Assembly: GCA_963816925.1 (NCBI GenBank)
Contig: CAWFMY010000027.1
Span: 310,001 to 374,000, forward strand
Length of the DNA stretch: 64,000 nt
Source of the DNA: CAIWHR01 sp963816925
GTDB lineage: Bacteria > Pseudomonadota > Gammaproteobacteria > Burkholderiales > Casimicrobiaceae
Direction: 5' to 3'
Positions 11,056-19,667 of this stretch are shown here, piece after piece. Position 1 is the first letter of the stretch. The number at the start of each line of letters is the position of its first letter. The notes under the pieces were generated by a model, which searched no databases, was not told the origin of the DNA, and worked only from the letters and a program-made list of their open reading frames with translations. The position numbers were made by a program, and so were the translations under genes.

Positions 11056-12191
11056 GATGCGCTTCGCCACGGGCGCCGGCGGACGAGCCCGATCACGCCG
11101 GACGGCAGGAACAGCGTCACGAGCACGAACAGCAGGCCCAGGAAGAACAGCCAGAATTCCGGGAACGCCTGCGTGAACCAGCTCTTGGCGCCATTGACGA
11201 GAAACGCGCCGGCGATGGGGCCGACCAGCGTGCCGCGGCCGCCCACGGCCGTCCAGATGGCGATCTCGATCGAATTCGCCGGCGACATCTCGCCGGGGTT
11301 GATGATCCCGACCTGCGGCACGTAGAGCGCGCCGGCGATGCCGCAGAGCACCGCCGAGAGCGTCCAGACGAAGAGCTTGTACCAGAGCGGGTTGTAGCCG
11401 ATGAACATCGCGCGGCTTTCCGCGTCGCGGATCGCGGTCAGCACGCGCCCGAGCTTCGACGTCACGATGTACCGGCACAGCAGCAGCGCGCCGAGCAGCG
11501 CGATGCCGGTGGCGATGAACAGCGCCGCCCGCGTCGACGGCGCCGCGATCGGGAAGCCCAGGATCCGCTTGAAGTCGGTGAAGCCGTTGTTGCCGCCGAA
11601 CCCCGTGTCGTTGCGAAAGAACAGCAGCATGAACGCGTAGGTGAGCGCCTGCGTGATGATCGAGAAATACACGCCCTTGATCCGCGAGCGGAACGCGAAG
11701 TACCCGAACACGAACGCGAGCACGCCCGGCGCGAGCACGACCAGGAGCGCCGCGAACCAGAAGTGGTCGGTCAAGCTCCAGTACCAGGGGTAGGTCTTCC
11801 AGTCGAGGAACACCATGAAGTCGGGGAGGTCGCTGTGATAGACGCCGTCGTGACCGATCGAGCGCATCAGGTACATCCCCATCGCGTAGCCGCCCAGCGC
11901 GAAAAAGAGACCGTGCCCGAGCGACAGGATGCCGGCGTAGCCCCAGATCAGGTCCATCGCGAGCGCGACCATCGCGTAACACATGATCTTTCCGGTCAGC
12001 GTCACGAAATAATCGGACAGGTGCAGCGGATGGTCCGCCGGCAGCAGCAGATACGCCGACGGTATCAGCACCAGCACGACGTACGCCGTGATGACGTACG
12101 CGATCCAGCCCGGCCGGGTGAGCACCGGATGCGCGGGTGCCTTCAGGGACACGCGCAACGGCAGCGGCAGCGGAGCGTTCATGTCGGGCAC
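11052..12191 (-). CDS. urtC: Urea ABC transporter permease UrtC
   Basis: 379 residues; LivM-like permease with about 8-10 hydrophobic segments. It has the family stretches DLIWGYAGILSLGHG and AVGGRGTLVGPIAGA, and the RDAESRAMFIGYNP loop that is thought to contact the ATPase. It pairs with UrtB to form the inner-membrane path for urea. The GTG at 12191 directly abuts the urtB stop; an ATG at 12182 is the alternative start, three residues in. Confidence 0.94.
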   Translation of the reverse strand: MPDMNAPLPLPLRVSLKAPAHPVLTRPGWIAYVITAYVVLVLIPSAYLLLPADHPLHLSDYFVTLTGKIMCYAMVALAMDLIWGYAGILSLGHGLFFALGGYAMGMYLMRSIGHDGVYHSDLPDFMVFLDWKTYPWYWSLTDHFWFAALLVVLAPGVLAFVFGYFAFRSRIKGVYFSIITQALTYAFMLLFFRNDTGFGGNNGFTDFKRILGFPIAAPSTRAALFIATGIALLGALLLCRYIVTSKLGRVLTAIRDAESRAMFIGYNPLWYKLFVWTLSAVLCGIAGALYVPQVGIINPGEMSPANSIEIAIWTAVGGRGTLVGPIAGAFLVNGAKSWFTQAFPEFWLFFLGLLFVLVTLFLPSGVIGLVRRRPWRSAS

Positions 12192-13727
12192 TCAGGCATC
12201 CGCCATCCGGCCCTTGAGCGCGAACAGTCCCTGCGGCCGCTTCTGGATGAAGACGATGATGAAGACGAGCACCGCGATCTTCGCGAGCACGGCGCCCGAC
12301 CACGCTTCGAGCAGCTTGTTGACGATGCCGAGGCCCATCGCGGCGTAGACGGTGCCGGCGAGCTGCCCGACGCCGCCCAGCACGACGACCATGAACGAGT
12401 CGACGATGTAGCTCTGGCCCAGATCCGGGCCGACGTTGCCGATCTGCGACAGCGCGCAGCCCGCGAGTCCCGCGATGCCCGACCCCAGCCCGAACGCATA
12501 CATGTCGACCCGGTTCGTCGGCACGCCGAGCGCGCTCGCCATCGGCCGGTTCTGGGTGACGCCGCGGACGAAGAGCCCAAGGCGCGTGCGCGTCAGCAGC
12601 AGCGAAATCAGGACCACCACGGCGGCGGCGAAGAAGATGATCGCGATGCGGTTCCACGGCAGCACCAGGTTGGGCATGAGCTCGATCCCGCCCGACATCC
12701 AGTTCGGGTTCTCGACCTGCACGTTCTGCGCGCCGAACAGCGTGCGCATCGACTGGATCAGGATGAGGCTGATCCCCCAGGTCGCGAGCAGCGTCTCGAG
12801 CGGCCGGCCGTACAGGAAGCGGATCACGCTGCGCTCCATCGCCATGCCGACGACGGCCGACGCCGCGAAGGCGACCGGGATGGCGGCGATGAGATAGGCG
12901 TCGAATATCTGCGGGAAATGCGCGCGGAAGAAATTCTGGACGACGTAGGTCGCGTAGGCGCCGATCATGATGAGCTCGCCGTGCGCCATGTTGATGACGC
13001 CCATCAGTCCGTAGGTGATCGCGAGGCCCAGCGCGGCGAGCAGCAGGATGCTCCCGAGGCTGATGCCGCTGAAGATCCGGCCGATGGTTTCGCCGGTTGC
13101 GAGCCGGCTTTCGATGGCGCGCAGCGACAGCTCGGCCTCGGCGCGCACGTCGCCGTCGGGCTCGGCGAATTCGGCGCCCTTCTTTTCCACGAGCGGCAGC
13201 AGCAGCATCTTGGTCTTCGGGTCGCGGCTGTCCGCCAGCGCGCGGATCGCGGCGATGCGCTGCGGCTTGTCGCTGCTCGACAGCCGGATCGTCGCCTGCG
13301 TCAGCGTCAGGAGCGGCTTGATCTCGGGGTCCTGTTCCTTCGCCAGCGCGCGCTCGATCGCCGGCAGCATCGCTTCGTCGGCGCCGCTTTGCAGCTCCTT
13401 CGCCGCGGCCAGCCGGACCGCGCGATCGGAAGACGTGAGCTTCAACGCGGCAATCGCGGCCGCGAGATCCCCGCGCACGCGATTGTTGAGGATGACGTCC
13501 TCGCGCGCCGCGGGCACCGGCGTCACGTCCTTGCCGGTCGCGAGGTCCGTCGCCTTGCCGTCCTTGATCCACAGCACCTGCTCGCCGGCGGTCTGTATCT
13601 CGCCGTCGGTGAGCGCCTGCAGCACCGCAAGCGCGTCCGCGCCGCCCGCGGCCGTCAGCGCGCCGATCGCCTTCACCCTGGCGTCGTAGTCGCCGAGCGC
13701 GAGGTCGCGCGCCAGCTCCGGCGTCAC
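12192..13727 (-). CDS. urtB: Urea ABC transporter permease UrtB
   Basis: At least 511 residues. The first 200 are an alpha-helical, HEAT-like periplasmic extension typical of UrtB. The LivH-like membrane domain follows (LGLAITYGLMGVINMAHGEL; VLGGVGQLAGT). The GTG at 13727 is the first in-frame start, but upstream in the same frame lies WRLVLAAVAGPSVALT, clearly a signal peptide. The true start is therefore further up, probably the ATG at 13819, reached if one base is missing near it. It follows urtA after a hairpin and abuts urtC. Confidence 0.92.
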   Translation of the reverse strand: MTPELARDLALGDYDARVKAIGALTAAGGADALAVLQALTDGEIQTAGEQVLWIKDGKATDLATGKDVTPVPAAREDVILNNRVRGDLAAAIAALKLTSSDRAVRLAAAKELQSGADEAMLPAIERALAKEQDPEIKPLLTLTQATIRLSSSDKPQRIAAIRALADSRDPKTKMLLLPLVEKKGAEFAEPDGDVRAEAELSLRAIESRLATGETIGRIFSGISLGSILLLAALGLAITYGLMGVINMAHGELIMIGAYATYVVQNFFRAHFPQIFDAYLIAAIPVAFAASAVVGMAMERSVIRFLYGRPLETLLATWGISLILIQSMRTLFGAQNVQVENPNWMSGGIELMPNLVLPWNRIAIIFFAAAVVVLISLLLTRTRLGLFVRGVTQNRPMASALGVPTNRVDMYAFGLGSGIAGLAGCALSQIGNVGPDLGQSYIVDSFMVVVLGGVGQLAGTVYAAMGLGIVNKLLEAWSGAVLAKIAVLVFIIVFIQKRPQGLFALKGRMADA

Positions 13728-13848
13728 GGTCAGCGCGACGCTCGGACCGGCGACCGCCGCGAGGACGAGACGCCAGCGCGACGACGATGCCAGTACAAGC
13801 GGGCGGACACAAAGTTCATGACGGGAAAATTCCGGAATTCAAATGCGG

Positions 13849-13886
13849 CGCGGGCGATGGCCAGTGATCGGAAGCCATCGCCCGCG
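13849..13886 (-). other. Intercistronic hairpin between urtA and urtB
   Basis: A stem of about 13 bp (CGCGGGCGATGG pairing with CCATCGCCCGCG plus an inner C-G) and 12-base loop begin about 24 bases after the urtA stop. No T-tract follows on the minus strand. It is more likely an mRNA-stabilising or partial-termination element than a full terminator, which fits the need for more binding protein than permease. Confidence 0.6.
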
Positions 13887-13910
13887 GCGCTACATCACCT
13901 TGAACGGGAC

Positions 13911-15179
13911 TTACTTCTTGTCCGGCTCGTCCTTCTTCTTCTCGTTGCCGTCGATGTACTGGCTCCACGGCTGCGCGCGGATCGGGCCCTTGGTCTTCCA
14001 GACGACGTTGAACTGGCCGTCCTTCTGCACTTCGCCGATGAACACGGGCTTCCACAGATGGTGGTTCTTCTCGTCCATCTTGATCTCGAAGCCGTTGGGC
14101 GCATTGAACTTCTGGCCCGCCATCGCCGCGATCACCTTGTCCGGATCCGTCGACTTCGCCTTCGTGACGGCCTGCGCCCACATGTGCATGCCGACGTAGG
14201 TCGCTTCCATCGGGTCGTTGGTCAGCGGCTTGTCGGCTCCGGGCAGCTTCTTGGCCTTGGCGTACGCAGCCCACTTCTTCTTGAAGTCTTCGTTGGAGGG
14301 GTTCTTGAGCGACATGAAGTAATTCCATGCCGCGAGATGGCCGACCAGCGGATTCGTGTCGACGCCGCGGAGCTCTTCCTCACCCACCGAGAACGCCACG
14401 ACCGGGACATCGGTTGCCTTGAGACCCGCATTGCCGAGCTCCTTGTAGAAAGGCACGTTCGAGTCGCCGTTGATCGTCGAGACCACCGCGGTCTTGCCGC
14501 CGGCCGCGAACTTCTTGATGTCGGCAACGATCGTCTGGTAGTCGCTGTGCCCGAACGGCGTGTACTTCTCGTCGATGTCCTTGTCGGCGACACCCTTCGA
14601 CTTCAGGAACGCGCGCAGGATCTTGTTCGTCGTGCGCGGGTAGACGTAGTCGGTGCCGAGCAGCACCCAGCGCTTGGCGCCGCCGCCTTCCTTGCTCATC
14701 AGGTACTCGACCGCGGGAATCGCCTGCTGGTTGGGCGCAGCACCCGTGTAGAACACGTTCTTCGACAGCTCTTCGCCTTCGTATTGCACCGGATAGAACA
14801 GCACCCCGTTCAGCTCCTCGAACACCGGCAGCACCGACTTGCGCGACACCGACGTCCAGCAGCCGAACACCGCGGCGACCTTGTCCTGCGAGATCAGCTG
14901 CCGCGCCTTTTCGGCGAACAGCGGCCAGTTGGAGGCCGGATCGACGACCACCGGCTCGAGCTGCTTGCCGAGGAGCCCGCCCTTCGCGTTGATCTCGTCG
15001 ATCGTCATCAGCGCGACGTCCTTGAGGACGGTTTCGCTGATGGCCATCGTTCCCGACAGCGAATGCAGCACGCCGACCTTGATGGTGTCGGCGGCCTGCG
15101 ACTGCGCGGCGACGGCGAGCCCGGCCGTCGCGAGCGCGGCCGAAAGTGCCAGCCGCTTGATGAAATTTCTGCGTTGCAT
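13911..15179 (-). CDS. urtA: Urea ABC transporter substrate-binding protein UrtA
   Basis: 422 residues; periplasmic binding protein for urea. The N-terminus MQRRNFIKRLALSAALATAG carries a twin-arginine motif (RRNFIK), a hydrophobic core and a cleavage site near QSQAAD, so Tat export is likely. The mature part begins TIKVGVLHSLSGTMAIS and has the family-typical GCWTSVSRKSVLP and NDPMEATYVGMHMWAQAV. ATG 15179 is chosen because the signal starts there; the open frame extends upstream without homology. It is the first gene of urtABCDE and is followed by an intercistronic hairpin. Confidence 0.95.
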   Translation of the reverse strand: MQRRNFIKRLALSAALATAGLAVAAQSQAADTIKVGVLHSLSGTMAISETVLKDVALMTIDEINAKGGLLGKQLEPVVVDPASNWPLFAEKARQLISQDKVAAVFGCWTSVSRKSVLPVFEELNGVLFYPVQYEGEELSKNVFYTGAAPNQQAIPAVEYLMSKEGGGAKRWVLLGTDYVYPRTTNKILRAFLKSKGVADKDIDEKYTPFGHSDYQTIVADIKKFAAGGKTAVVSTINGDSNVPFYKELGNAGLKATDVPVVAFSVGEEELRGVDTNPLVGHLAAWNYFMSLKNPSNEDFKKKWAAYAKAKKLPGADKPLTNDPMEATYVGMHMWAQAVTKAKSTDPDKVIAAMAGQKFNAPNGFEIKMDEKNHHLWKPVFIGEVQKDGQFNVVWKTKGPIRAQPWSQYIDGNEKKKDEPDKK

Positions 15180-15286
15180 GGAGGTCCCCGTGTCCAGATT
15201 TGAGATGACTGCGCCCGTTGAATTCGAGCCGCCGCCGCCATGTCGTCTGAGCAACCACCCTGCGCCGGGACTCTGCAATGATGCAT

Positions 15287-15302
15287 CGCACAATCCATGC
15301 CA
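15287..15302 (-). promoter_or_regulatory. Candidate sigma54 promoter of the urt operon
   Basis: The minus strand reads TGGCATG, 4 bases, GTGCG. GG and GC are exactly 10 bases apart, as sigma54 needs, with 3 mismatches to TGGCACG-N4-TTGCW. It lies about 110 bases before the urtA ATG. Nitrogen control of urea uptake makes this plausible, but the match is imperfect. Confidence 0.4.
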
Positions 15303-15346
15303 TGGGTCAGGCACCGAGGACAATCATTAGAAATTCAATGTGTTAG

Positions 15347-15446
15347 AGCATAAATGTGGTGCGCTCGTACAACGCGCGCTCGAGATCGAGTCAGCAGGAA
15401 TCACCAATTCAGTGCGCGTGAAAATCGTGGCGCACCACTTTGGACA
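15347..15446. promoter_or_regulatory. Two imperfect NtrC-like sites upstream of urtA
   Basis: Sequences at 15347-15363 (GCATAA-ATG-TGGTGC) and 15431-15446 (GCACCA-CTT-TGGACA) each keep one perfect half of the NtrC dyad GCACCA-N3-TGGTGC. They lie about 60 and 145 bases upstream of the sigma54-like element, a usual enhancer distance. The 292-base urtA-rsmI gap otherwise holds only the rsmI hairpin. Confidence 0.3.
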
Positions 15447-15465
15447 GCGCCGCCCATGGCGGCGC
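15447..15465 (-). terminator. Hairpin after rsmI
   Basis: A perfect 8-bp GC stem (GCGCCGCC / GGCGGCGC) with a 3-base loop begins 7 bases past the rsmI stop. It has no T-tract, so it may only pause transcription or protect the 3' end. Confidence 0.5.
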
Positions 15466-15471
15466 CTGCGC

Positions 15472-16407
15472 TCAGCCGGCGTCGGGTTTCAGCGCCCGGA
15501 TCCTCGCGTAGAGCGCGTCGCGCGCGAGTCCGGTCGCGTCCGCCGCCACACGTGCCGCGCGTGTCGGCGGCAGCTCGTCGGCAAGGGCACGCAGCAGCCG
15601 GTCGAGATCGGCGGGAGCGGCCTCGGCATCCCCAATGGAAGCACCGTCGCGCGGCCCGTCGACGATGAGCACGAACTCGCCGCGCCGTCGATTCGGCTCC
15701 GCGTCGAGCCAGCCGGCCGCTTCGGCGAGCGGAAGACGCACGATCGTCTCGAATTTCTTCGTGATCTCGCGCGCGATGACGACGGCGCGCTCGCCGCCGA
15801 GCGCTTCGGCAAGCGCGCCGATCGTGCGGACGACGCGATGCGGCGCCTCGTAGACGACGAGCGCGAACGGGAGCCGCGCGACGCTCGAGAGCAGCTCGTT
15901 ACGCGCTTTTGGCGCCGTCGGCAGGAAGCCCAGGAATGCGAAGCGCTCGGCATGAAGCCCGGCGACCGAAATCGCCGCGATGGCCGCATTCGCGCCGGGG
16001 ATCGGAACCACGGGCAATCCGGCGGCGCGGATGGCGGCGACGAGGCGCGCGCCAGGGTCGCTCACCGCGGGCGTGCCGGCGTCGCTGACCAGCGCAACGC
16101 TCTTGCCGGCGCGCAGCATGTCTTCGACCTGCGCCGCGCGCCGCGACTCGTTGTGCTCGTGCAGGGACAGCGGGCGGGTCGCGATGCCGTAGTGTCGCAG
16201 CAACACCGCCGTCACGCGCGTGTCCTCGGCGGCGACGACATCGGCGGTGGCCAGCACGTCGAGCGCGCGCAGCGTCACGTCGCGGAGATTTCCGAGCGGG
16301 GTGGCAACCACATATAATGTCCCTCCCGCGGCGTGGAATCTCGACGCATCCTCCGGTGACGCAAGTTCGTGCGCCGCCAGCGCGTCCGGTTGATCGCCGC
16401 TCCCCAT
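15472..16407 (-). CDS. rsmI: 16S rRNA (cytidine1402-2'-O)-methyltransferase RsmI
   Basis: 311 residues from ATG 16407. It uses SAM to methylate the ribose of C1402 in the decoding centre of 16S rRNA. The tetrapyrrole-methylase fold is shown by GGTLYVVATPLGNLRD near the start, AAEDTRVT, the glycine-rich LVSDAGTPAVSDPG and VPIPGANA. The open frame extends 16 codons upstream, but the ATG at 16407 fits the family and leaves room for the divergent lpoA. The head-to-head arrangement with lpoA is the same as in enterobacteria. Confidence 0.93.
   Translation of the reverse strand: MGSGDQPDALAAHELASPEDASRFHAAGGTLYVVATPLGNLRDVTLRALDVLATADVVAAEDTRVTAVLLRHYGIATRPLSLHEHNESRRAAQVEDMLRAGKSVALVSDAGTPAVSDPGARLVAAIRAAGLPVVPIPGANAAIAAISVAGLHAERFAFLGFLPTAPKARNELLSSVARLPFALVVYEAPHRVVRTIGALAEALGGERAVVIAREITKKFETIVRLPLAEAAGWLDAEPNRRRGEFVLIVDGPRDGASIGDAEAAPADLDRLLRALADELPPTRAARVAADATGLARDALYARIRALKPDAG
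16290..16318 (+). promoter_or_regulatory. Possible sigma70 promoter of the lpoA-yraN block
   Basis: A perfect TATAAT (16313-16318) lies 119 bases before the lpoA ATG, inside the 5' part of rsmI. The -35 region at 17-bp spacing matches only 3 of 6. Confidence 0.35.
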
Positions 16408-16436
16408 CGCCTGCACGTCAGATCCGGAATTGCCGC

Positions 16437-17576
16437 ATGACCGCCCGCCATCCATGCCGCCGCGTCGTGCCGCGAAGCGCTTCGGCGTGTGTCATCGCGC
16501 TCGTCATTGCGACAGGCGCGCTGCCGGCATTGTCCGCTGCGCAAACTCCGCCGACAAGGAGCGATCAGACCAATGCGGCGGCCACTGCGGCGGCCACGGC
16601 GGCGCCAGCGGCGACCGAGCCGCGCGAGGCCCCCGCCATCGCTCTCGTGCTGCCCCTCAATTCCGGCACGTACGGCCGCGCCGCGGCGGCGGTGAAGGAC
16701 GGCTTTCTCGCGGCCGCCGCGGTGGCAGGCGAGCACCCGCTCGTGCTCTCGCACGGAGACAATGACGTCGAGGCCGCGTTCGCGCAGGCGCGGGCGGACG
16801 GCGCCCGCGTGATCGTCGGCCCGCTCGTGCGCGACGACGTGAAGGCGATCGCCATCATGGGCGTGGATTCGCCGCTCGTGCTCGCGCTGAACCAGGTCGA
16901 CGAAGGCCTCGCGCTCCCGCCCAACATGTTCACGCTGACACTCGGCGTCGAAAGCGACGCGCGGCAGCTCGCGAAACTCGCACGCGACACCGGCGCCATG
17001 ACGCTCGCCGTCGTCGGCGCCGACACGCCGCTGCAGAAGCGCTTTGCCGCGGCCTTTGTCGATGCCTGGGTGCAAGCCGGCGGCGCCGCGCCGCTGACGC
17101 TGCGCTTCGATCGCGCGCAGGACATGCTCGTGCTTCTCAAGCGGGAACTGGCACGATCGAAGGTCGACGCGGCCCTGCTCGCCGTCGACGGCGCCGATGC
17201 GGTTCTCGTGAAGCCGTATGTCGGCACGGTCGCTACGTATGCGGGGAGCAGCGTCAACGATCGCCAGCCGCGCGAGACGCTGCGGGATCTGGAAGACGTC
17301 CATTTCGTCGACATCCCGTGGCTTGCCACGCCGGAGGCCCGCGAGTTCGCAGGGATCGCGCGGCCGTCGCTGCCGAACGCGACGCTCGACCGCCTGTATG
17401 CGCTCGGCATCGATGCGTTTCGGGTGGCCCAGCTGCTCGCGGACGGCCGCCTCGACCACATCGAGCTCGACGGCGCCACCGGACACCTGCGGCTCGACGC
17501 CACGCGGCAGTTCGCGCGCGAAGGCCGCGCGCTGCAATTCAAGGGCGGCCAGGTGGTGCCGGCCGGGGCGCCCTGA
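16437..17576 (+). CDS. lpoA: LppC-family penicillin-binding protein activator
   Basis: 379 residues. A signal-like N-terminus (ACVIALVIATGALPALSAAQ) leads into the C-terminal-type LpoA fold, which resembles a periplasmic binding protein (APAIALVLPLNSGTYGRAA; VIVGPLVRDD; LYALGIDAFRVAQLL). It lacks the long TPR half of enterobacterial LpoA, as is usual in betaproteobacteria. I see no lipobox cysteine at the signal end, so it may be soluble rather than a lipoprotein. LpoA stimulates PBP1A from the outer membrane; for this short form that role is inferred. yraN overlaps its stop. Confidence 0.82.
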   Translation: MTARHPCRRVVPRSASACVIALVIATGALPALSAAQTPPTRSDQTNAAATAAATAAPAATEPREAPAIALVLPLNSGTYGRAAAAVKDGFLAAAAVAGEHPLVLSHGDNDVEAAFAQARADGARVIVGPLVRDDVKAIAIMGVDSPLVLALNQVDEGLALPPNMFTLTLGVESDARQLAKLARDTGAMTLAVVGADTPLQKRFAAAFVDAWVQAGGAAPLTLRFDRAQDMLVLLKRELARSKVDAALLAVDGADAVLVKPYVGTVATYAGSSVNDRQPRETLRDLEDVHFVDIPWLATPEAREFAGIARPSLPNATLDRLYALGIDAFRVAQLLADGRLDHIELDGATGHLRLDATRQFAREGRALQFKGGQVVPAGAP

Positions 17577-17935
17577 AGAAGCAGCCGGCGCGCGCGCGCC
17601 ACGGCGCGGACGCCGAGGCGCTCGCTGCCGCCTACCTCGTCCGCCAGGGCCTTGCCATCGTCGAGCGGAACTGGCGCCGCCGCGTCGGCGAGCTCGACCT
17701 CGTCGCGCGCGACGGCGACATGCTGGTGTTCGTCGAAGTCCGGTTGCGACGCAGCGCGGGCTTCGGCGGCGCCGGCGCCAGCATCACGCAGGACAAGCGC
17801 GCTCGAATGGTCGCCGCGGCGGGTCTCTATCTCGCGGGGCTTTCGCGCACGCCGCCGTGCCGGTTCGACGCGATCCTGATGGACGCGCTCGATCCCGCGC
17901 GGATCGAGTGGCTCCGCAACGTCGTCGAGGTGTGA
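17573..17935 (+). CDS. yraN: YraN/UPF0102 endonuclease-like protein
   Basis: About 120 residues of the restriction-endonuclease-like fold. RHGADAEALAAAYLVRQGL then NWRRRVGELDLVARDGDMLVFVEVR contains the G-E-x-D-x-V / F-V-E-V-(R/K) core of the family, whose function is not established. There is no ATG or GTG upstream in frame. A CTG at 17573, overlapping the lpoA TGA, is the best visible start, and a nearby indel could hide another. Its place between lpoA and the SIS-domain gene matches E. coli. Confidence 0.85.
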   Translation: MKKQPARARHGADAEALAAAYLVRQGLAIVERNWRRRVGELDLVARDGDMLVFVEVRLRRSAGFGGAGASITQDKRARMVAAAGLYLAGLSRTPPCRFDAILMDALDPARIEWLRNVVEV

Positions 17936-18008
17936 GCGGCGGAGAACGTCAGGCAGGGGATCGCGCAGCGAATCTTGTACAATCCGCCGAGGAGAAAACG
18001 CTAAATTC

Positions 18009-18602
18009 ATGGATCCCATAGAACGCATCCGCGCGCATTTCGCAGAAAGCGCGCGCCTGAAGCAGGAGGCGGCGGAAGCGCTCGCGCCGGCCATCGCCCG
18101 CGCAGCGGGCGCGTTTACCGAATGCCTGCTCGCCGACGGCAAGATCCTCGCGTGCGGCAACGGCGGCTCCGCGTGCGATGCGCAGCACTTCGCCGCGGAG
18201 ATGGTCGGCCGCTTCGAGCGCGAGCGGCCGGAACTTCCGGCGATTTCGCTTGCCACAGACATTGCGATCCTGACCGCGGTCGCCAACGACTATTCGTTCG
18301 AGCAAATCTTCGCCAAGCAGGTCCGCGCGCTGGGCGCCAAGGGCGACGTGCTGCTTGCGATCTCGACGTCCGGCAATTCGGGCAACGTGATTGCGGCGAT
18401 CGAAGCGGCGCGCGACCGGGAAATGCGCGTCGTCGCGCTGACCGGCAAGGGCGGCGGGCGCATCGCGGGCATGCTGGGCGAAAACGACGTGCACCTGTGC
18501 GTTCCGCACGACCGCACGGCGCGCATCCAGGAGGTGCATCTGCTGACCATTCACTGCCTTTGCGACGCGGTCGACAACGCGCTGCTCGGAGAAGAGCCAT
18601 GA
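18009..18602 (+). CDS. gmhA: Phosphoheptose isomerase (GmhA/DiaA family)
   Basis: 197-residue SIS-domain protein. GmhA converts sedoheptulose 7-phosphate to D-glycero-D-manno-heptose 7-phosphate for LPS core; its paralogue DiaA promotes DnaA assembly. Overall sequence and position (lpoA-yraN-here-dolP) are DiaA-like. However, the residues equivalent to the GmhA zinc/catalytic set are all present: H60 and E64 in DAQHFAAEMVGRF, Q174 in ARIQE, and H182 in TIHCLCD. E. coli DiaA lacks several of these. With rfaE2 two genes downstream, an isomerase function is favoured. ATG 18009 follows a GAGGAG-like site. Confidence 0.88.
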   Translation: MDPIERIRAHFAESARLKQEAAEALAPAIARAAGAFTECLLADGKILACGNGGSACDAQHFAAEMVGRFERERPELPAISLATDIAILTAVANDYSFEQIFAKQVRALGAKGDVLLAISTSGNSGNVIAAIEAARDREMRVVALTGKGGGRIAGMLGENDVHLCVPHDRTARIQEVHLLTIHCLCDAVDNALLGEEP

Positions 18603-19186
18603 CGCGCCCGATCGCGCCCGAACCGCCGCATCCCTGCTTGCCGTCTGCTTTGCCCTTCCGTTCCTCGAAGGCTGCGTGCCGATGATCGTCGCGGGCGCCG
18701 CGCAGGTCGCGGTCTCCGCCGGGGATCCGCGCTCGACCGGCGCCCAGATCGACGACCAGACGATCGAGATCAAGGTCACGACCGAGGCCGGCAGCAAGCT
18801 GGGGCAACGACGTGCACCTCAACGTCACGAGCTACAACGGCATCGTGCTGCTGACGGGCGAAGCGCCGTCCACGATTATCCAGGACGAGATCACCAAGCT
18901 CGCGAAATCGACGGATCGCGTTCGCATCGTGCAGAACGAGATGGTGATCGGCCCCGTCACCGACCTCAGCGCGCGCACGAACGACACCTACATCACCTCC
19001 AAGGTCAAGACGCGCCTCCTCGACGACGAGAAGGTCAAGGCGCTCTACATCAAGGTTGTCACCGAGCGCAGCGTCGTCTACCTGATGGGCATCGTGCCGC
19101 GCGAGGAAGGCACCCAGGCGGCGCAGGTCGCCGCCACGACGTCGGGCGTGGCGAGCGTCGTCAAGGTCTTCGAATACAAGAACTGA
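18599..19186 (+). CDS. dolP: Two-BON-domain outer-membrane lipoprotein DolP (frameshifted)
   Basis: About 195 residues. The lipobox is LEGC (FALPFLEGCVP), then DPRSTGAQIDDQTIEIKV and two BON domains (VHLNVTSYNGIVLLTGEAP; TYITSKVKTRLL to SVVYLMGIV), the layout of YraP/DolP, an envelope-integrity lipoprotein that binds anionic phospholipid. One extra G near 18803 breaks the frame between DPRS and the first BON domain. The signal-peptide frame also does not match the ATG at 18599, which overlaps the gmhA stop, so a second indel is likely near 18605. Confidence 0.88.
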
Positions 19187-19187
19187 T

Positions 19188-19667
19188 TTGTCGCCGCGCT
19201 ACGCCGCGAAGATCGCCACGGCCGCCGACGCGCCGGCGCGCATTGCGCGGCTGCCGCGTCCGCTCGTGTTCACCAACGGCGTCTTCGACGTCCTGCACCG
19301 CGGCCACGTCGCGTATCTCGAGCAGGCGCGCGCGGAGGGCGCATCGCTTGTCGTCGCGGTCAATTCCGACGCATCCGTCCGCCGGCTCGGCAAGGGCGAC
19401 GACCGTCCGCTCAATTCGCTGGACGACCGCATGGCGGTGCTGGCGGCCCTCGCCGCCGTCGACCTCGTCGTGCCCTTCGACGCCGACACGCCGCGCGACC
19501 TGATCGTTGCGTGCCGCCCCGACGTGCTCGTCAAGGGCGGCGACTACTCGGCGGCGACGACCGCCGGCGCGGCCGAGACCGTCGCGGCGGGCGGCCGCTT
19601 CGTCGCGATTCCCTTCGAATTCGATCGCTCGACCACGGCGCTGCTGCGCCGGATCCGCGGCAAGTGA
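19188..19667 (+). CDS. rfaE2: D-glycero-beta-D-manno-heptose 1-phosphate adenylyltransferase
   Basis: 159 residues; stand-alone nucleotidyltransferase half of HldE that makes ADP-heptose for LPS inner core. VFTNGVFDVLHRGHVAYLEQA contains the HxGH active site, and VNSDASVRRLGKG, RPLNSLDDRMAVLAAL and KGGDYSA are family blocks. The TTG start at 19188 is one base after the dolP stop. Position after gmhA suggests a heptose sub-operon; the kinase half (rfaE1) and gmhB are not in the window. Confidence 0.93.
   Translation: MSPRYAAKIATAADAPARIARLPRPLVFTNGVFDVLHRGHVAYLEQARAEGASLVVAVNSDASVRRLGKGDDRPLNSLDDRMAVLAALAAVDLVVPFDADTPRDLIVACRPDVLVKGGDYSAATTAGAAETVAAGGRFVAIPFEFDRSTTALLRRIRGK

Noticed and set aside
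9475..13812. A 1,445-codon open frame on the minus strand across the urt operon
   Set aside because: Only its urtD part has protein homology. The rest is out of frame with urtB, urtC and urtE and is Arg/Ala-rich shadow sequence typical of very high GC DNA.
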